DNA of 45,315 bases from Bacillus coahuilensis m4-4 (GTDB taxonomy: Bacteria > Bacillota > Bacilli > Bacillales > Bacillaceae_K): NCBI RefSeq assembly GCF_000171615.1, contig NZ_ABFU01000003.3:10475-55789 (forward strand). Reading direction: 5' to 3'. Positions 10,623 to 17,632 of this stretch are shown here, piece by piece (the stretch's first letter is position 1; every line of letters starts with the position of its first letter). The position numbers were made by a program, and so were the translations under genes. Under the pieces are notes generated by a model. The model was not told where the DNA came from. It made no database searches and worked only from the letters and a program-made list of their open reading frames with translations.

Positions 10623-10652
10623 TTGACACTTTTTTTATTTTCTATGTATTAT
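10623..10652 (+). promoter_or_regulatory. Sigma-A promoter of the tRNA pair
   Basis: TTGACA (10623-10628), an 18-bp T-rich spacer with a TG just before the -10, then TATTAT (10647-10652), 29 bp ahead of tRNA-Met on the plus strand. Confidence 0.8.
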
Positions 10653-10680
10653 AGATTTTGTGCTTTAAAACATAATTTAT

Positions 10681-10757
10681 GGCGGTGTAGCTCAGCTGGC
10701 TAGAGCGTACGGTTCATACCCGTGAGGTCGGGGGTTCGATCCCCTCCGCCGCTACCA
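10681..10757 (+). tRNA. tRNA-Met (CAT anticodon, elongator type)
   Basis: A 77-nt cloverleaf with encoded CCA. The acceptor stem GGCGGTG pairs with CGCCGCT (G1-U72 wobble), and the T arm is GGGGGTTCGATCCCC. The anticodon CAT is at 10715-10717. The sequence resembles the elongator tRNA-Met of Bacillus rather than the initiator, which would begin CGCGGGG. A tRNA-Met/tRNA-Glu pair occupies the same place, between yabR and spoIIE, in B. subtilis. Confidence 0.97.
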
Positions 10758-10771
10758 TATTTTTGCGTTTC

Positions 10772-10843
10772 GGCCCGTTGGTCAAGCGGTTAAGACACCG
10801 CCCTTTCACGGCGGTAACACGGGTTCGAATCCCGTACGGGTCA
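10772..10843 (+). tRNA. tRNA-Glu (TTC anticodon)
   Basis: A 72-nt cloverleaf. The acceptor GGCCCGT pairs with ACGGGTC, the T arm is CGGGTTCGAATCCCG and the anticodon TTC is at 10805-10807. The bases after the discriminator A are TCG, so CCA is not encoded and must be added after transcription. It lies 14 bp after tRNA-Met and is surely co-transcribed with it. Confidence 0.97.
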
Positions 10844-10850
10844 TCGGCAT

Positions 10851-10900
10851 AAAAAAGAGAGAATGAAGGTACAAGCTGCCTGGAATTCTCTCTTTTTTTT
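10851..10900 (+). terminator. Intrinsic terminator of the tRNA operon
   Basis: Inverted repeat AAAAAAGAGAGAAT (10851-10864) and ATTCTCTCTTTTTTTT (10885-10900) with a 20-nt loop, just 7 bp after tRNA-Glu. Confidence 0.85.
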
Positions 10901-11044
10901 GTGTGTTTTTTGGTATTGTACTTTTGTGAAGTAAAGGTTAGCTCGGTTGGGACTGCTTTTTAAACGAAATTTTGTGGCTTGGATTTTTTTGCGTGCAGGT
11001 TTGTCGTGGGTGGGACTGTCTTCTTGTTCTCTTTTCCTCTCATC

Positions 11045-11353
11045 TGGTGCGCCTATCTCCAAATCCCGTGCGACTCTTACTTTCTTGTGCGGCTAAACCC
11101 TCTTCTCGTGCGGGTTTACTCCAATCTCGTGCGGTCCCCTTCTCTTCTGGTGCGCCTATTTCCCATTCCCGTGCGACTCTTACTTTCTTGTGCGGCTAAA
11201 CCTCATCCTCGTGCGGGTTTACTCTAATCTAGTGCGGTTCCCTTCTCATTTGGTGCGCCTTTCTCCCATTCTCGTGCGACTCTTACTTTCTTGTGCGGCT
11301 AAACCTCATCCTCATGCGGGTTTACTCTAATCTCGTGCGGCTCCCCCAAGCCT
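11045..11353. repeat. Three 103-bp tandem repeats with GTGCG-phased 19-21-bp subunits
   Basis: Copies begin at 11045, 11148 and 11251, exactly 103 bp apart, each starting TGGTGCGCC. Within a copy the core GTGCG recurs every 19-21 bp (for example 11047, 11068, 11087, 11108, 11129, 11150), giving five subunits per copy with different but position-conserved fillers. Copies 2 and 3 resemble each other most closely. The rest of the 619-bp gap between tRNA-Glu and yabR holds only the two terminators and about 140 bp of unassigned sequence (10901-11044). No coding sequence is supported. Function unknown. Confidence 0.95.
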
Positions 11354-11384
11354 CCCCCTACTCTGCACACCTAAAATCCAGCAC

Positions 11385-11412
11385 AAAAAAAACCAAGACA
11401 CAATGATCTTGG
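11385..11412 (-). terminator. Intrinsic terminator after yabR
   Basis: On the minus strand CCAAGA, an 8-nt loop and TCTTGG are followed by T8. It lies 51 bp after the yabR stop codon. Confidence 0.8.
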
Positions 11413-11462
11413 CTGAAGTGGCTTATATCGCATGTAAGCCTGTATATAGAATGGACAGCAAG

Positions 11463-11921
11463 TTACCCTCTTTTAGCTCCTTTTCCGCCTCTTCTAGATT
11501 CTGTGTTCTTTTTAAGAGAGGAAAGGCGGTCTTCACTATCTTTAAGAAAGCGAGCCATTTTTTGTTCGAATGTTTCTCCTCTTGGTGCCGCGCGGTCTTG
11601 CTTGTGGTTTGAATTGCCTCGTGGACGTCCGCCACCTGATGGACGGTCATGACGTGGTCTTTCTGGTCTGTCCGGTCTTTCTGGCTTGTCAACTGCTTTA
11701 CGTATAGATAGGCCGATCTTTCCATCACTTTCTACATTAAGGACTTTAACTGTCACTTCGTCTCCTACTTTTAAGTGATCGTTAATATCCTTTACGTAGT
11801 TATCTGCTACTTCACTAATGTGAACTAGACCGGTTTTACCTTCTGGCAACTCCACGAACGCACCAAAATTTGTAATACCTGTCACTTTCCCTTGTAACTT
11901 GCTGCCTACTTCGATTGACAT
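11463..11921 (-). CDS. yabR: S1 RNA-binding domain protein YabR
   Basis: A 152-residue protein with one N-terminal S1 domain (about residues 1-72: GSKLQGKVTGITNFGAFVEL, then VGDEVTVKVLNVESDGKIGLSIR). A low-complexity tail rich in Arg, Pro, Asp and Gly follows, typical of RNA-binding tails. The end has the conserved FLKDSEDRLSSLK segment and a basic GGKGAKRG terminus. Homologues are general-stress or S1-type proteins of uncertain role. It has its own promoter and lies last in the divIC cluster. Confidence 0.9.
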   Translation of the reverse strand: MSIEVGSKLQGKVTGITNFGAFVELPEGKTGLVHISEVADNYVKDINDHLKVGDEVTVKVLNVESDGKIGLSIRKAVDKPERPDRPERPRHDRPSGGGRPRGNSNHKQDRAAPRGETFEQKMARFLKDSEDRLSSLKKNTESRRGGKGAKRG

Positions 11922-11966
11922 AAAAAAATGTTTCCTCCTTAGAAAATGAAAATAACCTTACTATAT

Positions 11967-11996
11967 ATTATAGACTTTGATTAAAATACGTGTCAA
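11967..11996 (-). promoter_or_regulatory. Sigma-A promoter of yabR
   Basis: On the minus strand TTGACA, an 18-bp spacer, then TATAAT, about 45 bp ahead of the yabR ATG. Both hexamers match consensus fully, predicting strong transcription. Confidence 0.85.
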
Positions 11997-12011
11997 CATA
12001 CCGAACTCTTA

Positions 12012-12398
12012 TTATGGATTGGAGGTTTCTTCCTTGTCTTTAGGTAAGGTGAAAATAATCTCTCCCTCATCCGAAAGAAAATAATCCCGCCTTGCCAGCT
12101 TTTTAATGTATTCGTCGTCATTCAGTTTGATAATCTCTTCTTCTAGCATTTGTTGCTGCGACTCTACCTGTTGTAATTGTTCTTTTTGAGCCTGCAGTTC
12201 TTCTTTTTTTGCTTGAAGCGTCCCAGAGCTTGAAAACAACACATTTGCGAGTGCACCAATAATCGCTACGGATAAAGTGAACAATACTAGTAATCTTCTT
12301 ACTAGCATTTTCTTCTTTACAGATTTTTTATGAGATTGTTGTTCTCGGTACGTTACATAGTCGTTTTGCATCGTTGTAATTTTACGTCTGGAGCTCAT
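12012..12398 (-). CDS. divIC: Cell division protein DivIC (septum formation initiator family)
   Basis: DivIC works with FtsL and DivIB in the division septum. The 128-residue protein has a basic cytoplasmic N-terminus and one membrane segment (about residues 36-55). An extracytoplasmic leucine/glutamine-rich coiled coil follows (about 60-95: EELQAQKEQLQQVESQQQML), ending in the conserved YIKKLARRDYFLSDEGEIIF. It follows yabQ by 11 bp, so it is probably co-transcribed with it in addition to any promoter of its own. Confidence 0.93.
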   Translation of the reverse strand: MSSRRKITTMQNDYVTYREQQSHKKSVKKKMLVRRLLVLFTLSVAIIGALANVLFSSSGTLQAKKEELQAQKEQLQQVESQQQMLEEEIIKLNDDEYIKKLARRDYFLSDEGEIIFTLPKDKEETSNP

Positions 12399-12409
12399 TC
12401 AAGTTCCTC

Positions 12410-13039
12410 CTACTTCTTTTTCCTATTACTTATATAATGAACTAGAGCCTTCTTCTTTTTCAAGATAAATTTTCCTGTTCCTTCATATAAGTTATCGACA
12501 CGAGTTGTAAGAGTTTTAGGGAAAAGTTTCCACGCCTGTAGAAAAATCCACTTCAATGGGAGTAAAAGAAAAATTCTCACGAATTTCCACAATAATAAGA
12601 ACAACATCCCGACAATTTTCCAGATGGCTCGTCCAATCCATAGAATCGTAGCGAGAAGAAATAGCAGGAGTCCTCTTATAGGTCTGTACACTAGAATGGT
12701 AAGTAATTTTACAATGAAACGATAAACTGAGACGACCCCATCGATTACTGATTCCTGTAGCATTAGATAAAACCGCTTTAACAAGGCTTGATACATACTG
12801 AAGCCCAAGAGTATCGCGAGGAATAAATAGAATCTCACTTCCCCATAATTAACTAAGTACAGCACGTAAAATATAACGAGTGCTTGAAGAATCCAAAACA
12901 ATAGGTCATGGACAAACACAATCCAGCGGTTCCGGTTGGGACGGTTTAGAAACCGTTGGTAGGTGTCTAAACTCATCCCTAAAAGAGAACCCATTAAGAT
13001 CATTGAAAGCATCGTATAGAATTGTGTTGAGAGGGTCAT
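12410..13039 (-). CDS. yabQ: Spore cortex protein YabQ
   Basis: A 209-residue polytopic membrane protein. The N-terminal half contains at least three or four hydrophobic spans, beginning with LSTQFYTMLSMILMGSLLGM and continuing with YLFLAILLGFSM. The C-terminal half has further spans and a lysine-rich end. YabQ is required for spore cortex formation in B. subtilis. Its ATG overlaps the yabP stop codon by 4 bp, so the pair is translationally coupled. Confidence 0.9.
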   Translation of the reverse strand: MTLSTQFYTMLSMILMGSLLGMSLDTYQRFLNRPNRNRWIVFVHDLLFWILQALVIFYVLYLVNYGEVRFYLFLAILLGFSMYQALLKRFYLMLQESVIDGVVSVYRFIVKLLTILVYRPIRGLLLFLLATILWIGRAIWKIVGMLFLLLWKFVRIFLLLPLKWIFLQAWKLFPKTLTTRVDNLYEGTGKFILKKKKALVHYISNRKKK

Positions 13040-13347
13040 CGGAACAACTTGCCAAAGAAACCTTTAGCTTTCTCCTCATTCTGCTCATCCAGATAGACTA
13101 TATCAAAGATCTTTCCTTTAATGGAAACCAAGCCTTTGTCGACGTCTAGATTTTTCATTTGTAAATTTTGACCGCGAACAGCTAAGAATCCCATGACTGT
13201 TTCTAGGAGAAATTCTTCGTTATCGAAGCTTTCGACTTGTTTTACCCCAGTTATCTCTAATAACCTTCGTCCTCTCATCACAACATCGTGCTCGACCGCT
13301 ACCTTTGAATGGTTAGGTTGATTTTGATCACCATAATATTGAGTCAT
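13036..13347 (-). CDS. yabP: Sporulation protein YabP
   Basis: A small protein of 103 residues with the conserved YabP/YqfC core: EHDVVMRGRRLLEITGVK, then NLDVDKGLVSIKGKIFD. YabP acts with YabQ in the mother cell during cortex assembly. The start at 13347 (MTQYYGDQNQ) is preferred because GGGGGAT lies 6 nt upstream; an in-frame start 15 bp further up has no such site. Confidence 0.92.
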   Translation of the reverse strand: MTQYYGDQNQPNHSKVAVEHDVVMRGRRLLEITGVKQVESFDNEEFLLETVMGFLAVRGQNLQMKNLDVDKGLVSIKGKIFDIVYLDEQNEEKAKGFFGKLFR

Positions 13348-13387
13348 TGCTATCCCCCACATCTCTAAAGTACAAGCTTTTGTACTA

Positions 13388-13412
13388 AGTGTATGTGATG
13401 TTGGATCAGGAT
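13388..13412 (-). promoter_or_regulatory. Probable sigma-E promoter of yabP-yabQ
   Basis: On the minus strand CATACACT (13388-13395) matches the sigma-E -10 consensus. The -35 about 15 bp upstream (TTCTATC) is weak. A palindrome GTACAAGCTTTTGTAC follows in the leader at 13370-13385. Sigma-E control of yabP is known in B. subtilis. Confidence 0.55.
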
Positions 13413-13424
13413 AGAACTAAAAGG

Positions 13425-13703
13425 TTATCCTTCTAATTCCTTGACCATTTCCTCACTTACAATCGTGTAAAGAGAAGCTGCATCTTCTTTTTTCGTTGTA
13501 TCTTTAAGGCTTTCCACTTTAGCGGTTACCACTTTTTGACCAAAGCGTACCTGAAGCTCGTCACCTACTTTTACAGTGGAGCTTGCTTTTGCCACATTCC
13601 CATTAATCGTAATTCTTCCTTGGTCGGCTACTTCTTTTGCAAGTGTTCTTCTTTTGATTAAACGTGATACTTTTAAGAATTTATCTAATCTCATCGTTTC
13701 CAT
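13425..13703 (-). CDS. rqcP: S4-domain ribosome quality-control factor RqcP (YabO)
   Basis: A small RNA-binding protein with an S4 domain across most of its length ([22 protein letters not shown]...[16 protein letters not shown]). RqcP binds stalled 50S subunits and helps RqcH add alanine tails. As written it has 92 residues from an ATG at 13703; the family usually begins at MRLDKF, three codons later at 13694, and the site is not decisive. The gene starts 5 bp after mazG, with its ribosome site inside the mazG end. Confidence 0.92.
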   Translation of the reverse strand: METMRLDKFLKVSRLIKRRTLAKEVADQGRITINGNVAKASSTVKVGDELQVRFGQKVVTAKVESLKDTTKKEDAASLYTIVSEEMVKELEG

Positions 13704-13708
13704 ACTCT

Positions 13709-15159
13709 TTATTCTCTCCCCTTTGCCTCATTCCATAGAGCATCTAATTGTTCTAATGATAGGTCTGTTAATGTTTGACCTCGTCCAGCTACCGCTTGTT
13801 CTATGTACTGAAATCGATGTTTAAATTTCAAGTTTGTTTGAACTAACGCTTCCTCTGGATGGATGTTGAGCATTCTTGCTACATTCACTAGCGAGAAGAC
13901 CACATCTCCCCATTCCTTTTGGAGGTCTTCATTATTTCCATGCTCCCATTCTTGTGCAAATTCTGCTAGCTCTTCTTTTACTTTTTCCCAGGCGTCTTTA
14001 GGATCTTCCCAATCAAATCCAACTTTAGCCGCTTCCTTCTGAAATTCATACCCTTGTTGAAGAGGAGGTAACCCCTTTTTCCCGTCTAAAATTGAGCTTA
14101 CGTTTGACGACTTCTCCTGCTTTTTAATTTCGTCCCAGTTAGACGTGACCTCATCTGCGTCCTTTACGCTTACATCGCCAAATACATGAGGGTGTCGCCT
14201 TACCATCTTCTCACTGATGACTTCTATAACATCTGTGATATCAAACATCCCGTCATCTGCACCGATTTGCGCGTGGAGCATGACTTGTAATAGAACATCA
14301 CCCAGCTCTTCAATAATGCCATCAATATCATCTTGGTCAATTGCTTCTATTAACTCATATGACTCTTCTAGAAGGTACTTTTTTAATGATTCATGGGTTT
14401 GCTTTCGATCCCACGGGCAACCATTTGGCCCTCTGAGTGTCGAGATAATCTCTTTTAACGTAGCAAATTCTTTATACAATTCCTCTTTTTTTGTGAGAGC
14501 AGGTACGAATAAACTGGTTAAGTTGTTAAGTTCTGCATGATGATCCATTTCGTACAGTGGAACTTCTCTTATCACTTCATCTCGACTTCCCGCAGCGGTG
14601 ACGAGCTTCACCTTATGATCGTACGGATATTTCTCAAGTAGCACCAGCTTTACTTCAGAAGCAACCATTGCATCATACACTTGTCCAACAAAGATATTTT
14701 GAGTGGGTAAAATGCTGCTTGGATGTAAGTTCGTTCCATCTACTAGCTGAAAGCCCTCAATTGGATCTACTTTTACAGAGGTGAATAAACTATCTAAAAA
14801 GCTTTGTCCTCCTAGAATCCCCAGCTCTATTTCTCCATTTCGCTCCGCCTCTATTAGTAATTGAACGGTACGCTCGGCTACTAATGGGTGCCCTGGTACC
14901 ACGTATAAAACAGGCCCTTTTTCAGACTTTTTGATTAATGTTTGAACGATTGCTTCATACACCGCTTCAAACTGATCGTGTTCTTCGTAGACGGCATCGA
15001 ATGATTCATACTCGAACCTTCCTTTTCTAACTCTCTTACAACAGGATGTTCTTTCGTACGAAGATATGCGTGAGAGCTTTCTTTTAATCGTTTATAGATT
15101 CCATACGGCAGTTGGTCTAAATCTCCTGAGCCTAGCCCTATGACGTCAATTTTATTCAT
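13709..15159 (-). CDS. mazG: MazG-family protein YabN: methylase-like plus NTP pyrophosphohydrolase (frameshifted as sequenced)
   Basis: A two-domain protein. The N-terminal tetrapyrrole-methylase-like domain begins [17 protein letters not shown] and includes VPGHPLVAE. The C-terminal MazG domain has [20 protein letters not shown] and the metal-binding EExxE-type helix [12 protein letters not shown]...[11 protein letters not shown], followed by a second MazG repeat. It probably hydrolyses aberrant NTPs. The frame breaks at EGFEYESF: adding one T in GGTTCGAG (plus AA at 15015-15016) restores [18 protein letters not shown]. The corrected length is 483. The start at 15159 follows AAAGGTG. Confidence 0.9.
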
Positions 15160-15167
15160 GGAATTCA

Positions 15168-16751
15168 TCACCTTTCTCGTTTCCATTGGAGTTTCTTTAA
15201 TCGATCTCCAAGTGGGAGGAGTTCTATTTCTCCCTCTTCAAATATACGGCTATTTATCATAGCCAGTGCAAATATGCTAGCTCCCCACGCAACACTAGTA
15301 AATGTTTTGAATACAGCTAGTAATCGGTCATCTGGTGCACCTATTCCACTTAGAACAAACAACCAGGCTTGTATGGTTAACGTCATGAGAAAGAGTGCAA
15401 TCATCCCATCGATAAAAAACGCTTTGGAGAAGGCGCGAACGTCAAATATTTTACGAATTGAGAAAACAAGACACGCACTAATCAAGCCTAACGCCAAAAC
15501 GGTTGCTATGGATGCACCCATTGTTCCCAATCTTGGAACTAATACGGTGTTACAAGCATATTTGAATACTACTCCTAAAAGAATGAAGATTCCTGGAGTA
15601 TATATTTTACCAATACCATGTAAAACCCCTGATACTGTTAAAATGATCGAGCTAAACAAGATACTGATGACGAATACAGCAAGTACATTAGATCCTTTAT
15701 TGGTAGAGAATAATGTAATATTTGTGACCTCTATCACATTCACAAGTCCAACAGCAGCTGCCGACCCTATGACTATACTTACCTTTATGGCTAGTATAAT
15801 ATACCGGTTCACCTCACGATTCTCTCCGCGCTTAAAAGCACCTGATAGCAGCGGCACACTTGTTAAAGATAGTGACGTAGCTACAACCGTTCCTAACTGA
15901 ATAAGAGGCTGCCCTCTGTCGTAGACACCTTTTTCTATCTTAGCAATGGCTTCGTCTATACCGCTTTCTAAAAGCATGGGATAGACACTAAAGGCATCGA
16001 CTAGCTGTAAAAGTACGAGCAACATTCCACTTATACAGATAAACGTTCCGTTGACGAGAATCTCTTTCATTAAACGGATATCTAGTGAGGCGTAAGAATG
16101 CTTTAACATGCCTTCTTTGTATGTAAAAAAGAATAAGACAAGCATGCCTGTTAATCCACCAGTTACGGACCCAAATAATGCTCCTTCTCCAGCAGCATAT
16201 AAGGAACGCCCTGAGGCTACAGCAAGATACGATAGAAGTAAAATGGTGACGACTCGGACGATTTGTTCTAGCACCTGCGAAACCGCGGTCGGTATCATAT
16301 TCCCTTTCCCTTGAAAAAGACCTCTCCATAGAGACAAAAAAGGGAGAAACAAGAATGAAATGGATACCATTTGGATGAGAGGAGTTAAGTGGGGATCTCC
16401 CATTCCTTTACTAATAAAAGGGGCAAAGGAAAATAAGAAAGAAAACCCAAGTAATCCCATCCCAAGCAGCAACCAAAAGCCTGTTTTCAAGACTTGGGAA
16501 ACTCCATATTGGTCGCCATCCTCTATTCGCTCGGCTATCATTCTTGAGAATATGACGGGGAAGCCGTAGGTAGATAACGCGATGAGTACCCCATAAAAAG
16601 GATACACCTGCTGATAAATATAGAATCCAGTATCCCCTACTATATTTTGAAAAGGAACTCGGTAGATGGCACTGAGCACTTTCGTCACAAGGGCTGCTAC
16701 GGTAAGGATCAGCGCTCCTTTCAAGTAGTTCCTAGAATCATGCATATTCAA
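15168..16751 (-). CDS. yabM: MOP/MATE-family lipid flippase YabM (SpoVB-like)
   Basis: A 527-residue integral membrane protein with about 14 hydrophobic segments and few charges between them. The N-terminal segment YLKGALILTVAALVTKVLSAIYRVP is typical of the polysaccharide-biosynthesis / oligosaccharide flippase family that includes SpoVB and MurJ. The substrate is probably an undecaprenyl-linked precursor, but which one cannot be told from sequence. It lies between spoVT and mazG, as in B. subtilis, and its stop is 8 bp from the mazG start. Confidence 0.85.
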   Translation of the reverse strand: MNMHDSRNYLKGALILTVAALVTKVLSAIYRVPFQNIVGDTGFYIYQQVYPFYGVLIALSTYGFPVIFSRMIAERIEDGDQYGVSQVLKTGFWLLLGMGLLGFSFLFSFAPFISKGMGDPHLTPLIQMVSISFLFLPFLSLWRGLFQGKGNMIPTAVSQVLEQIVRVVTILLLSYLAVASGRSLYAAGEGALFGSVTGGLTGMLVLFFFTYKEGMLKHSYASLDIRLMKEILVNGTFICISGMLLVLLQLVDAFSVYPMLLESGIDEAIAKIEKGVYDRGQPLIQLGTVVATSLSLTSVPLLSGAFKRGENREVNRYIILAIKVSIVIGSAAAVGLVNVIEVTNITLFSTNKGSNVLAVFVISILFSSIILTVSGVLHGIGKIYTPGIFILLGVVFKYACNTVLVPRLGTMGASIATVLALGLISACLVFSIRKIFDVRAFSKAFFIDGMIALFLMTLTIQAWLFVLSGIGAPDDRLLAVFKTFTSVAWGASIFALAMINSRIFEEGEIELLPLGDRLKKLQWKRER

Positions 16752-16820
16752 ACCCTCTTATCAATAGAATTACTTGGTATTATAGCATATTTAGGAAGAA
16801 AAGAAGGGGAGAGGGGCATG

Positions 16821-16854
16821 AAAAAAGGTTGTCCATCTATAACGATGAACAACC
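16821..16854 (-). terminator. Intrinsic terminator after spoVT
   Basis: On the minus strand GGTTGTTCATC, a 6-nt loop, GATGGACAACC and T6, 11 bp after the spoVT stop codon. Confidence 0.85.
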
Positions 16855-16864
16855 CTCTCTCCTA

Positions 16865-17401
16865 TTATGATTCCATTTGTCTTGCTAAGAAACTAGCCGC
16901 TGTTTCCACAGCTTTTTGCTCTACTTCTCCAAGAGTTCTTTCCTTTGAAGAAATAACCACTGCACCGATTGGGTCTCCGTTCGCTACAATTGGAGCTACC
17001 GTATAGGCATGTAATTCTTCATCAAACCCATCGACAAGTGAAACCGTAGATTTTGACGTATTCAATACGGATGTTCGCTCATCCATTGTTTTTTCTAGCA
17101 ATTCACTGATGCTTTTATTTAAATACTCTTTCTTTGAACCACCAGCAACAGCAATGATGACATCTCGGTCACATATCATGACTGGACTTGCTAAGCTATC
17201 ATACAAGGCTTCTGCGTACTCTTTTGCAAAATCACTTAACTCACTGATTGGTGAATATTTCTTTAAAATAACTTCCCCTTCACGATCGACAAAGATCTCT
17301 AAAGGGTCACCCTCTCTAATACGAAGTGTTCTTCTGATTTCCTTCGGAATTACTACACGTCCCAAATCATCAATTCGACGAACAATACCAGTTGCTTTCA
17401 T
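16865..17401 (-). CDS. spoVT: Stage V sporulation transcriptional regulator SpoVT
   Basis: A forespore regulator that modulates sigma-G-dependent genes. The first 50 residues are an AbrB-type swapped-hairpin DNA-binding domain (MKATGIVRRIDDLGRVVIPKEIRRTLRI), closely similar to AbrB encoded elsewhere in this window. The remainder is a GAF-like domain (VMICDRDVIIAVAGG ... IVANGDPIGAVVI). The start at 17401 gives 178 residues, the family length; an in-frame codon seven residues upstream is less likely. Confidence 0.96.
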   Translation of the reverse strand: MKATGIVRRIDDLGRVVIPKEIRRTLRIREGDPLEIFVDREGEVILKKYSPISELSDFAKEYAEALYDSLASPVMICDRDVIIAVAGGSKKEYLNKSISELLEKTMDERTSVLNTSKSTVSLVDGFDEELHAYTVAPIVANGDPIGAVVISSKERTLGEVEQKAVETAASFLARQMES

Positions 17402-17478
17402 CTTACGTTGCCTCACTTTCATCAGATGATAAATGGAAAGGATTCTGTATCTCTTGAATCAATTTCCAAGATTGAAAT

Positions 17479-17508
17479 TAGTATCCTTCAATCGCCCATG
17501 AATATACA
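17479..17508 (-). promoter_or_regulatory. Probable sigma-G promoter of spoVT
   Basis: On the minus strand TGTATA (17503-17508), a 17-bp spacer, then GATACTA (17479-17485), close to the forespore consensus. SpoVT is sigma-G dependent in B. subtilis. Confidence 0.65.
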
Positions 17509-17632
17509 CTAACAACGTTTTTTCTCTATGTTACATAAATCTACTACAACAGGGTGAACTTTCCATATTAGAATACATAGAGACTTTACCCGTTTTCTAG
17601 TGGTTAAAACGTATCATCTGATAGCTGCGAGA

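Noticed and set aside
10972..11227. Plus-strand open frames of about 75-82 codons with a repetitive protein (SCAAKP.., RAGLLQSRA..)
   Set aside because: They are produced by the 103-bp tandem DNA repeat, are open in two frames at once, and have no ribosome site.
11045..11353. CRISPR-like array
   Set aside because: The recurring core is only 5-6 bp, the fillers themselves repeat every 103 bp, and no cas genes are present.
11423..11728. Second minus-strand open frame overlapping yabR
   Set aside because: It is a shifted reading of the repetitive Arg/Pro/Asp tail of yabR.
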